From positions 1 through 5,665 of the forward strand of contig DUUZ01000218.1 of NCBI GenBank assembly GCA_012841255.1: a stretch of DNA of 5,665 nucleotides. Reading direction: 5' to 3'. Both the position numbers and the translations under genes were made by a program. Numbering within the stretch: position 1 is the stretch's first letter; each line of letters opens with the position of its first letter. The notes beneath the pieces were generated by a model. The model had not been told where the DNA came from. It saw nothing but the letters and a program-made list of their open reading frames with translations, and ran no database searches. Positions 1 through 5,319 of this stretch are shown here, piece after piece. This DNA is from Clostridiaceae bacterium (GTDB taxonomy: Bacteria; Bacillota; Clostridia; Saccharofermentanales; DTU023).

Positions 1-894
1 ACCATCCAGGCGGAAATCCGGGACCGCAAGGTGACCCTTGATCTTTTCGCGTCCGGAGTCCAGCGCTTTATTGTCGGCCTGGGCAAGAAGGTCCTTTTGG
101 CCAATATGCTGGCCGAACTGGGGCAGAAGATCAGCCAGCAGGCCGGGCGGACCGTTCTGGCCCTCTGGATTCTGGCACTTGCCTTCACCTTGCAGATCTA
201 TTTTGATTTTTCGGGCTACTCGGATATGGCCATCGGCCTGGGGAAGATGTTCGGCTTTCATTTTTTGGAGAACTTCGACTACCCCTACCTGTCCCGAAGC
301 ATCACGGAGTTCTGGAGGCGCTGGCATATGTCCCTGGGCTCCTGGTTCCGCGATTACGTCTACTTTCCGCTGGGCGGCAGCCGGACCGGCAAATGGAAGG
401 TGATCCGCAACCTCCTCATCGTCTGGCTTATGACCGGCTTCTGGCACGGGGCTGCCTGGAATTTCATCGTCTGGGGCCTCTTCTATTTTGTCCTGCTGCT
501 GATTGAAAGGGCGGGTTTCAAGAAAGTACTGGACCGGCTGCCGGCCCCTGTTTCCATCATCTACACCTTTTTCTGGGTTCTGATCGGCTTTGTCCTTTTC
601 AATGCCAACAGCCTGACCGAAGGGCTTTCGAACCTTTCGGGCATGCTGGGTCTTGGAGGGCTCAACCATTCGGACTCCATGGCCCTTTATTACCTGAAAA
701 GCTATCTGCCCACCCTGCTGATCGCAGGCCTGGCAGCGACCCCCTGGCCCAAGAGGCTCTATATGTCCCTGAAATCCAGAAGTAAAGGACTGATGGAGTA
801 TGCCGGGATGGCGGGACTCCTCATGCTTCTTGTTTTTACTACCGGGTCCCTGATAGACGGTTCCTTCAATCCTTTTTTATACTTCAGGTTCTAG
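1..894 (+). CDS. MBOAT-family membrane O-acyltransferase, AlgI/DltB-like (5' end outside window)
   Basis: This is a polytopic membrane protein that, in characterised relatives (AlgI, PatA, DltB), transfers an acyl group to or through the membrane for modification of an extracellular polymer. The frame is open from base 1; a GTG at 31 lies inside a conserved stretch (EIRDRKVTLDLF), so it is not the start and the gene begins upstream. The window holds 297 residues, against roughly 450-500 for the family, so about a third is missing. Visible hallmarks are DFSGYSDMAIGLG, then FWRRWHMSLGSWFRDYVYFP, then TGFWHGAAWNFIVWG. The last holds the conserved MBOAT histidine (codon 445-447). Several hydrophobic segments follow to the C-terminus. 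The next gene starts 9 bp after the stop and encodes an extracellular SGNH-type partner, the usual pairing for polysaccharide acylation. The family call is firm; the substrate (exopolysaccharide, teichoic acid or peptidoglycan) cannot be told. Confidence 0.93.
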   Translation, partial: TIQAEIRDRKVTLDLFASGVQRFIVGLGKKVLLANMLAELGQKISQQAGRTVLALWILALAFTLQIYFDFSGYSDMAIGLGKMFGFHFLENFDYPYLSRSITEFWRRWHMSLGSWFRDYVYFPLGGSRTGKWKVIRNLLIVWLMTGFWHGAAWNFIVWGLFYFVLLLIERAGFKKVLDRLPAPVSIIYTFFWVLIGFVLFNANSLTEGLSNLSGMLGLGGLNHSDSMALYYLKSYLPTLLIAGLAATPWPKRLYMSLKSRSKGLMEYAGMAGLLMLLVFTTGSLIDGSFNPFLYFRF

Positions 895-903
895 GGAGGA
901 CAT

Positions 904-2019
904 ATGCATAAAAGAAATCTCATCCTCGTCATCCTTTTCTCGCTGATCCTTCTTGCGGTCCCCATCTCTTCCATTCTGGCTGCCGACCAGGCGGTGTCAG
1001 GAGCAGAAAAGCGCCCCCTGGCCCAGCTTCTAACCTATGCGGAATTCCAGAAGGCCAATCCCGGCAAGGACCTGTCAGCCTACCTGGCCTACCAGGAGAC
1101 CTATCTTCTGGACCAGTTTCCCGGAAGGGATTATCTGCGGCGTTTGACGGCTGCCGGCCGGATCTGGGGGCTGGGGCAGCGCGACAATAACCTTTACTAT
1201 AAACTGGAGGGCCATCTTTCAAAGCTCGACCCCAAGCTTTCCGTGCAGGTTGTCAAAAGAGCCATGGAGCTCTTCAACAGGACCCTGTCGTCCTATTTTG
1301 AAGATTCCAAGAACCCGGTCTTTGCCCTCATTCCCGACAAGAATTATTATCTGGCAGAAAAGGGGGGTTATCCCCACTACGACTACCAGGCCCTGGCTGA
1401 CCTGGCAGGTGACAGCCTGGATCCGAAAGTGTCCTTCCTGCCGCTTTTTGACCGCCTGTCCCTGGAGGACTACTACCGGACCGACCCCCACTGGGACCAG
1501 AAGGAACTTACAGACCTGGCCGCCTGGCTTCTGGACCAGCTGGGCAGCCCGTCTGAAAGCTTGGATTACACAGAGGATTTTTACGCACCCTATCTGGGGA
1601 CTTTTGCAGGGCAGGCGGCCCTGCCCGTGACCCCTGACCGCCTGACCTGGCTTAATCATCCGGTCCTTTTGGACTCGGCCGTCTATAATCCGGTAACAGG
1701 GGAGACAGGCGGAATCTACCGGGAGGATCTGCTTTCGGGGACCGACCCCTATGATTTTTTCCTGGGCGGAGCCCAGGCCCTCCTGGAACTCAGGAATCCG
1801 CACAGCCCCCGGGGCCGGCAGCTGACCGTCATCCGGGATTCTTACGGTTCCAGCCTGATCCCTCTCCTCTTGCCCTCCTATGAGCGGATTACAGTGATTG
1901 ACCTGCGCTACATCACCATGGAAAGGGCCGCGGGTCTGACGGAACTTGCGGGGGATTCGGATCTTCTCTTTCTTTTTTCGACTTCGGTCATCAACTCACC
2001 GGGAGCCTTCCTGAATTAG
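904..2019 (+). CDS. DHHW / AlgJ-AlgX-like exported SGNH-fold protein, partner of the MBOAT acyltransferase
   Basis: This 371-aa protein starts at an ATG 9 bp after the MBOAT stop, with GGGAGGA at 894-900 as ribosome binding site. Residues 2-4 are basic and about 5-25 hydrophobic, followed by ILAAD, so it is a signal peptide or N-terminal anchor and the rest is probably outside the cell. Family landmarks are IPDKNYYLAEKGGYPHYDY, then YYRTDPHW with Asp194 and His196, then VIRDSYGSSL with Ser313 as the likely nucleophile, followed by a VIDLRYI strand. This order (D-x-H-W, then a late DSY serine and DLRY) matches DHHW-family proteins, which are related to AlgJ/AlgX O-acetyltransferases. The motif reads D-P-H-W rather than D-H-H-W; the acid and histidine of the putative Ser-His-Asp triad are kept. 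By analogy it would transfer or remove an acyl group on a surface polymer supplied by the MBOAT partner. The enzymatic role is inferred. Confidence 0.85.
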   Translation: MHKRNLILVILFSLILLAVPISSILAADQAVSGAEKRPLAQLLTYAEFQKANPGKDLSAYLAYQETYLLDQFPGRDYLRRLTAAGRIWGLGQRDNNLYYKLEGHLSKLDPKLSVQVVKRAMELFNRTLSSYFEDSKNPVFALIPDKNYYLAEKGGYPHYDYQALADLAGDSLDPKVSFLPLFDRLSLEDYYRTDPHWDQKELTDLAAWLLDQLGSPSESLDYTEDFYAPYLGTFAGQAALPVTPDRLTWLNHPVLLDSAVYNPVTGETGGIYREDLLSGTDPYDFFLGGAQALLELRNPHSPRGRQLTVIRDSYGSSLIPLLLPSYERITVIDLRYITMERAAGLTELAGDSDLLFLFSTSVINSPGAFLN

Positions 2020-2045
2020 GCAAAGGTGCTTGCCTGGGGCATTTT
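2018..2045 (+). terminator. Possible weak terminator after the MBOAT-DHHW operon
   Basis: AGGCAA (2018-2023) and TTGCCT (2030-2035) form a perfect 6-bp inverted repeat with a 6-nt loop. A competing 4-bp stem TGCC/GGCA (2031-2034/2038-2041) runs directly into TTTT at 2042-2045. Neither is a strong terminator: the first has no adjacent T-run and the second stem is short. The right arm of the first stem is also the proposed -35 box of rplS, so the repeat could be incidental. Confidence 0.3.
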
Positions 2046-2058
2046 CATCTGTTATGAT
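2030..2058 (+). promoter_or_regulatory. Promoter of rplS (sigma-A type)
   Basis: The -35 box TTGCCT (2030-2035, 4 of 6 consensus bases) and -10 box TATGAT (2053-2058, 5 of 6) are separated by exactly 17 bp. Transcription would start near 2065, giving a leader of about 70 nt before the rplS start. The promoter begins 11 bp after the DHHW gene stop, so rplS is probably expressed separately from the surface-acylation genes. Confidence 0.65.
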
Positions 2059-2071
2059 GCTTGAGGTTATA

Positions 2072-2107
2072 CGGGTGGTCCGCTGCAATTGCGTGCAAGA
2101 ACATCCG
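2072..2107 (+). promoter_or_regulatory. Structured 5' leader of rplS, candidate L19 autoregulatory element
   Basis: The leader can fold into two nested helices. The outer helix pairs CGGGTG (2072-2077) with CATCCG (2102-2107): six pairs including one G-U. The inner hairpin pairs GCTGC (2082-2086) with GCGTGC (2091-2096), with one bulged U (2094), one U-G pair and an AATT loop. It lies between the promoter and the RBS. Ribosomal protein L19 leaders that bind the protein and control its own synthesis are known in Firmicutes, and the position and size fit. The fold was drawn by hand and not matched to a covariance model. Confidence 0.45.
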
Positions 2108-2133
2108 ATGATTAATAAAAGGAGGAACGCAAT

Positions 2134-2487
2134 ATGGACTATATCAAAGCGGTTGAAGAGCCATTTATGCGCGATCAGTACGGCAACGTCGAGATCGGCG
2201 ACCGCGTCAATGTTCATCTTCGGATCACGGAAGGAACCCGCGAGCGGATCCAGGTCTTTGAAGGAACCGTGATCGGACGCAAGGGCAGCGGATTGAATGA
2301 GACCATTACACTGCGGCGCGTCGCTTACGGCGTCGGTGTCGAACGTGTTATTCCGGTTCATTCACCCAAGGTGGCCAGGATTGAGATTTTGCGCAAGGGC
2401 CGTGTGCGCCGTGCCAAACTCTTCTATCTGCGCGACCGTGTCGGGAAAGCCGCCAGAGTGCGCGAAAAACTTCCGGCCAAGAAGTAA
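2134..2487 (+). CDS. rplS: 50S ribosomal protein L19
   Basis: This 117-aa protein has the normal length for bacterial L19, a protein of the large subunit located near the 30S interface. Diagnostic stretches are EGTRERIQVFEGTVIGRKG, ETITLRRVAYGVGVERVIPV, HSPKVARIEILRKG and RVRRAKLFYLRDRVGKAARV. The ATG at 2134 follows a strong GGAGGA (2121-2126) with good spacing and agrees with the usual L19 N-terminus. It has its own promoter and leader, and a terminator follows 26 bp after the stop. Arginine codons are mostly CGC/CGT, unlike the CGG/AGG/AGA-rich neighbours, as expected for a highly expressed gene. In many Firmicutes it follows trmD; here the upstream neighbour is a surface-acylation gene pair instead. 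Confidence 0.98.
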   Translation: MDYIKAVEEPFMRDQYGNVEIGDRVNVHLRITEGTRERIQVFEGTVIGRKGSGLNETITLRRVAYGVGVERVIPVHSPKVARIEILRKGRVRRAKLFYLRDRVGKAARVREKLPAKK

Positions 2488-2513
2488 TTGTCATCGCAGA
2501 CAGTACAAGGAAC

Positions 2514-2549
2514 AGGCGGCTTGATGCCGTCTTTTCTTTTTTCTTTTTT
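2514..2549 (+). terminator. Intrinsic terminator after rplS
   Basis: AGGCGGC (2514-2520) pairs with GCCGTCT (2526-2532), including one G-U pair, around the loop TTGAT. A long T-rich tract interrupted by single C's follows (to 2549). The hairpin begins 26 bp after the rplS stop and ends well before trpS. The interrupted T-tract may make termination incomplete, which would let some transcripts continue into trpS-rbgA-rnhB. Confidence 0.75.
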
Positions 2550-2561
2550 CCGATTCTGCCG

Positions 2562-2604
2562 TATATTGGAAAGGAGTAAATATGTGAAAGAGGCGAGAAA
2601 CATG
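2562..2604 (+). promoter_or_regulatory. trpS start region: two RBS/start pairs, AUG-UGA overlap, possible -10 box
   Basis: A strong AAGGAG (2571-2576) is followed 5 nt later by ATG-TGA (2582-2587), a start codon directly followed by a stop, and 7 nt later by GTG (2584) in frame with trpS. A second, weaker GAGG (2590-2593) lies 8 nt before the ATG at 2602, which best fits the family N-terminus. TATATT (2562-2567, 5 of 6 of a -10 box) has only a T-rich tract, TTTTCT, at the -35 position. If it is a promoter, transcripts would begin near 2574 and lose part of the first RBS. No T-box or trp attenuator is visible in the 114 bp between rplS and trpS. Confidence 0.4.
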
Positions 2605-3663
2605 AGAGATGTCATCCTGACGGGAGACCGGCCGACCGGCCGGCTGCACCTGGGCCATTATGCAGGCTCGCTGAAGAACAGGGTGGAACTGCAAAATTCG
2701 GGGAGTTATGACGAAATCTACATCATGATCGCAGACTCCCAGGCCATCACCGACAATGCCGACAATATCGGGAAGATCCGGGAGAATATCCTGGAGGTGG
2801 CGCTGGACTACCTGTCCTGCGGCCTGGATCCGGAAAAAAGTACCCTGCTTATTCAATCCCAAATCCCCGAGCTTTGTGAACTGACCTTCTACTACATGAA
2901 TCTGGTGACCCTGGCCCGGCTGCAGAGAAATCCTACGGTCAAGACAGAATCTGCCTTGCGGGATTTCGAAAACAGTATCCCGGTGGGTTTCCTGGTCTAT
3001 CCTGTCAGTCAGGCGGCGGATATTACGGCCTTTGATGCCACCATCGTGCCGGTGGGGGGTGATCAGCTGCCCATGCTGGAGCAGGCCCGCGAGATCGTAC
3101 GGAGCTTCAATGCCCTCTACGGGGAGACCCTGGTGGAACCCCATGCCCTCCTGCCCAAAAATGAGGCCATGGGAAGGCTGCCCGGTACCGACGGCAAGGC
3201 CAAGATGAGCAAGTCCCTGGGAAACGTCATCAACCTGGCCGATTCACCGGAAGAGGTGAAGAAGAAGGTGATGGGCATGTATACAGACCCCAAGCATCTG
3301 CGGGTGGAAGATCCGGGGAATACCAAGGACAACCCCGTCTTTATTTATCTGGATGTCTTTTCCAATGAGGGGCATTTTGAAAAGTACTGGCCGGAGTACA
3401 AAAACCTGGAGGAGCTGAAGGCCCATTACGAGCGGGGCGGCCTGGGAGATGTCAAAGTCAAACGTTTCCTGAATCAGGTTCTGGAAGAGACGCTCCAGCC
3501 TATCCGTGAAAAGAGAAAATTCTATGAGGCAAGACCAGATGAGGTCTACCGTATTTTGCAAGAGGGCAGCATCAAGGCCAGGCGGAAGGCGGCGGCAGTG
3601 TTGAAACGGGTCCGCCAGGCCATGGGCCTGGAATACTTTGACCAGGGAGAGGCAAGACAGTGA
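2602..3663 (+). CDS. trpS: Tryptophanyl-tRNA synthetase (class I)
   Basis: This cytoplasmic enzyme charges tRNA-Trp with tryptophan using ATP. The ATG at 2602 gives 353 aa and an N-terminus (MRDVILTGDRPTG) of the usual length; GTG 2584 would add six residues. The class I signatures are present: HLGH at 16-19 (the HIGH motif) and KMSKS at 201-205, followed by LGN. Other conserved blocks are MIADSQAITDNA, IQSQIPEL, YYMNLVTLARLQRNPTVK, YPVSQAADITAF, VPVGGDQLPMLEQAREIVR, MYTDP and GGLGDVK. From memory the sequence resembles the streptococcal-type TrpRS, including the C-terminal AMGLEYF. The frame runs open back to 2488, but that stretch encodes the terminator and is not family-like. The stop overlaps the rbgA start by 4 bp (GTGA), so the two are translationally linked. 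Nothing essential is missing. Confidence 0.97.
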   Translation: MRDVILTGDRPTGRLHLGHYAGSLKNRVELQNSGSYDEIYIMIADSQAITDNADNIGKIRENILEVALDYLSCGLDPEKSTLLIQSQIPELCELTFYYMNLVTLARLQRNPTVKTESALRDFENSIPVGFLVYPVSQAADITAFDATIVPVGGDQLPMLEQAREIVRSFNALYGETLVEPHALLPKNEAMGRLPGTDGKAKMSKSLGNVINLADSPEEVKKKVMGMYTDPKHLRVEDPGNTKDNPVFIYLDVFSNEGHFEKYWPEYKNLEELKAHYERGGLGDVKVKRFLNQVLEETLQPIREKRKFYEARPDEVYRILQEGSIKARRKAAAVLKRVRQAMGLEYFDQGEARQ

Positions 3664-4556
3664 ACCAGGACACAGGGGGCAAGCAGATCCATTGGTACCC
3701 CGGCCATATGGCCAGTGCCACCCGGGAGCTGAAGAATGCCTGGCGCCATGTCGATGCCGTCGTAGAAATCGCCGATGCCCGTATCCCCATCGCCAGCCGG
3801 AACCCGGTCTTTTTGGAGCTGAAGCCTCAAAAGCCTCATATCCTTCTTTTGTCGCATGCGGACCTGGCCGACCGGGAGGTCAGCAGCCTGTGGCTGGAGC
3901 ACTTCCGGGACCAGGATCTGACAGCCATTGTCTGTGATCTCCGCCAGCCGGCAGATATCCGCCTGATCCGAAGAAATCTCCTTAAAATCCACGCCCCCAT
4001 CCTAGAGAAAGCCAAGGCACAGGGCCGCCGGGTCCGGCCGCTCCGGGTCCTGGTCACGGGGATACCCAATACGGGGAAATCCACCCTGATCAACCAATTC
4101 GTAGGCAAGCGGTCGGCGCGGGTGGAATCCCGGCCTGGAGTGACTGTCAAGCTCAACTGGCTCCGTTCAGGCAGCGAGCTTCACTTCCTGGATACCCCGG
4201 GGATCCTGCCATTGAAGCTAGCCGACCGGGCAGAAGCCATGGGACTGGCCGCCACAGGCGCCATCCGGGACAGCATCCTGCCCCTGGAGGAAGTGGGCCG
4301 CTGGCTTTTTTCCTTTCTTTTCTCTTTTTATCCCGAGGAACTGGCTGGCCGTTACGGGACAGCCCCTTCAGATGAACAGGATCTGGCAGCGGCATTTTCC
4401 GAGGCCGGACTTCGCATGGGCTGCCAGTTACCGGAAGGGAATGTGGATATCCTGCGTTTTTCCAGGATGCTGATCGAAGATCTGCGGGCCGGCCGGATCG
4501 GCCGGATCAGCCTGGAGCGGCCGTCTGTGACCGAAGAGCTGAACCATGGGGAATAA
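3660..4556 (+). CDS. rbgA: Ribosome biogenesis GTPase A (YlqF/RbgA), circularly permuted, with altered G4 motif
   Basis: RbgA is a GTPase that helps late assembly of the 50S subunit. The GTG start at 3660 overlaps the trpS stop and has GGGAGAGG (3645-3652) upstream. The 298 aa are about the usual length. The order is that of circularly permuted GTPases: HWYPGHMASATREL N-terminus, G4 region at 65-68, G1 GIPNTGKST at 134-142, G2 PGVT at 159-162, G3 DTPG at 178-181, then a C-terminal domain ending LRAGRIGRISLERP. The G4 motif, NKxD in the family, reads SHAD here, and no clear G5 SAK-like motif is seen, so guanine recognition may be weakened. G1-G3 are intact. A pyrimidine-rich tract (4306-4331) encodes FSFLFSFY without changing length. 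It overlaps rnhB by 11 bp; rbgA-rnhB adjacency is common in Firmicutes. Confidence 0.95.
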   Translation: MNQDTGGKQIHWYPGHMASATRELKNAWRHVDAVVEIADARIPIASRNPVFLELKPQKPHILLLSHADLADREVSSLWLEHFRDQDLTAIVCDLRQPADIRLIRRNLLKIHAPILEKAKAQGRRVRPLRVLVTGIPNTGKSTLINQFVGKRSARVESRPGVTVKLNWLRSGSELHFLDTPGILPLKLADRAEAMGLAATGAIRDSILPLEEVGRWLFSFLFSFYPEELAGRYGTAPSDEQDLAAAFSEAGLRMGCQLPEGNVDILRFSRMLIEDLRAGRIGRISLERPSVTEELNHGE

Positions 4557-5208
4557 GGAAAACTCAGGCATCCGGATTACCGAACGGGACCGGGAACGCT
4601 TTCGAGCCATGGGTCTCTTAGAGCAGGAACTCCGGGAAGAGGGTTATTTTGCCATTGCGGGAGTGGATGAGGCGGGGAGAGGCCCCCTGGCAGGCCCTGT
4701 TGTGGCCGCAGCCTGTATCCTGCCCCCGGGCGTGACCTTCTACGGTTTGAACGACTCCAAGAAGATGACGGAAAAAAGAAGGGACTATCTTTATGACCTT
4801 CTGCGGGGCAAGGCGTCGGCCTGGTCCATCGCCATGGTGGACCAGGGGGAGATCGACCGGACCGATATTCTTTCAGCCGCCCGGGAAGCCATGCGAAGAG
4901 CCCTGTTGGAGCTGCCCCTGACCCCGGATCTGGCCCTGATCGATGCCGTCCATATCCCCGGCCTGTCTTTTCCCATCCGGGAGGAGATCCGTGGAGACGC
5001 CCGCCACAATGTGATCGCGGCCGCATCGGTCCTGGCCAAGGTGGCCCGGGACCGGATGATGGTGAAGTGGGATGAAGAGTATCCGGAATACGGCTTTGCA
5101 TCCCATAAAGGCTATGGCACCGCCGCCCATATCGAGGTCATCCGCCGCCTGGGACCCTGTCCCATCCATCGGAGGACCTTTTTGCGGTCCATTCTCGCAG
5201 AAGCTTGA
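4546..5208 (+). CDS. rnhB: Ribonuclease HII
   Basis: RNase HII cuts the RNA strand of RNA-DNA hybrids and starts removal of single ribonucleotides misinserted in DNA. The protein has 220 aa. The catalytic DEDD residues are visible: Asp41 and Glu42 in GVDEAGRGPLAGPV, Asp133 in ALIDAVH, and Asp169 in ASVLAKVARDRMM. The C-terminal HKGYGTAAHIEVIRRLGPCPIHRRTF block is also typical. The ATG at 4546 is chosen because residues 10-38 resemble the helical N-terminal lead-in seen in Firmicutes RnhB. An in-frame ATG at 4609 would remove most of that and has no RBS. The chosen start itself has only a weak upstream purine run, so translation is probably coupled to the end of rbgA, which it overlaps by 11 bp. 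The usual IAAAS block reads RHNVIAAAS, a minor variant. No clear terminator follows. Confidence 0.97.
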   Translation: MGNKENSGIRITERDRERFRAMGLLEQELREEGYFAIAGVDEAGRGPLAGPVVAAACILPPGVTFYGLNDSKKMTEKRRDYLYDLLRGKASAWSIAMVDQGEIDRTDILSAAREAMRRALLELPLTPDLALIDAVHIPGLSFPIREEIRGDARHNVIAAASVLAKVARDRMMVKWDEEYPEYGFASHKGYGTAAHIEVIRRLGPCPIHRRTFLRSILAEA

Positions 5209-5231
5209 ACTGCCTGCCTAAACGGCTTGTC

Positions 5232-5300
5232 ATGACGTCATTGAAATTTGCTTGTCCGCACGTTATGATTAGCTGTATCTATGATATGATGTTAGTATCA
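5232..5300. promoter_or_regulatory. Two candidate operator repeats flanking the GntR promoter
   Basis: ATGACGTCAT (5232-5241) is a perfect 10-bp palindrome touching the -35 box. TGATA (5282-5286) and TATCA (5296-5300) form an inverted repeat with a 9-bp spacer just downstream of the expected transcription start. GntR-family regulators often bind palindromes in their own promoters, and both sites are placed where binding would block RNA polymerase. Short AT-rich repeats occur by chance, so this is a suggestion from position and symmetry only. Confidence 0.35.
5241..5269 (+). promoter_or_regulatory. Promoter of the GntR-family regulator gene (sigma-A type)
   Basis: TTGAAA (5241-5246, 5 of 6 of the -35 consensus) and TATGAT (5264-5269, 5 of 6 of the -10 consensus) are separated by exactly 17 bp. 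Transcription would start near 5276, leaving a leader of about 44 nt before the ATG at 5320. Two further TATGAT copies (5280-5285 and 5285-5290) lack a suitable -35 box and are less likely to be used. Confidence 0.7.
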
Positions 5301-5319
5301 GTTCGCAGGAGGCGCCATT

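Noticed and set aside
1219..1803. 194-codon open frame on the minus strand
   Set aside because: It lies wholly antisense to the well-supported DHHW gene, has no RBS or family features, and is explained by the GC-rich codon use of the + strand gene.
2030..2272. 80-codon + strand frame across the rplS leader
   Set aside because: It overlaps the promoter, leader and 5' part of rplS in another frame, with no RBS and no recognisable protein.
2488..2601. N-terminal extension of TrpRS starting right after the rplS stop
   Set aside because: The frame is open, but the stretch contains the rplS terminator and T-tract. The residues (PSFLFSFFRF) do not resemble TrpRS, and the family N-terminus begins at the ATG at 2602.
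2488..2601. T-box or trp attenuator upstream of trpS
   Set aside because: The region is only 114 bp, most of it the rplS terminator. No T-box conserved sequence and no run of Trp codons was found.
4484..4510. Tandem GGCCGGATC repeat near the end of rbgA
   Set aside because: It encodes the conserved RxGRIGRIS segment of RbgA, so protein sequence and codon preference explain it.
4577..5101. 174-codon minus-strand open frame, with further antisense frames in rnhB
   Set aside because: The composition is Pro/Gly/Arg/Ser-rich low-complexity typical of antisense frames, and rnhB on the + strand has all its catalytic motifs.
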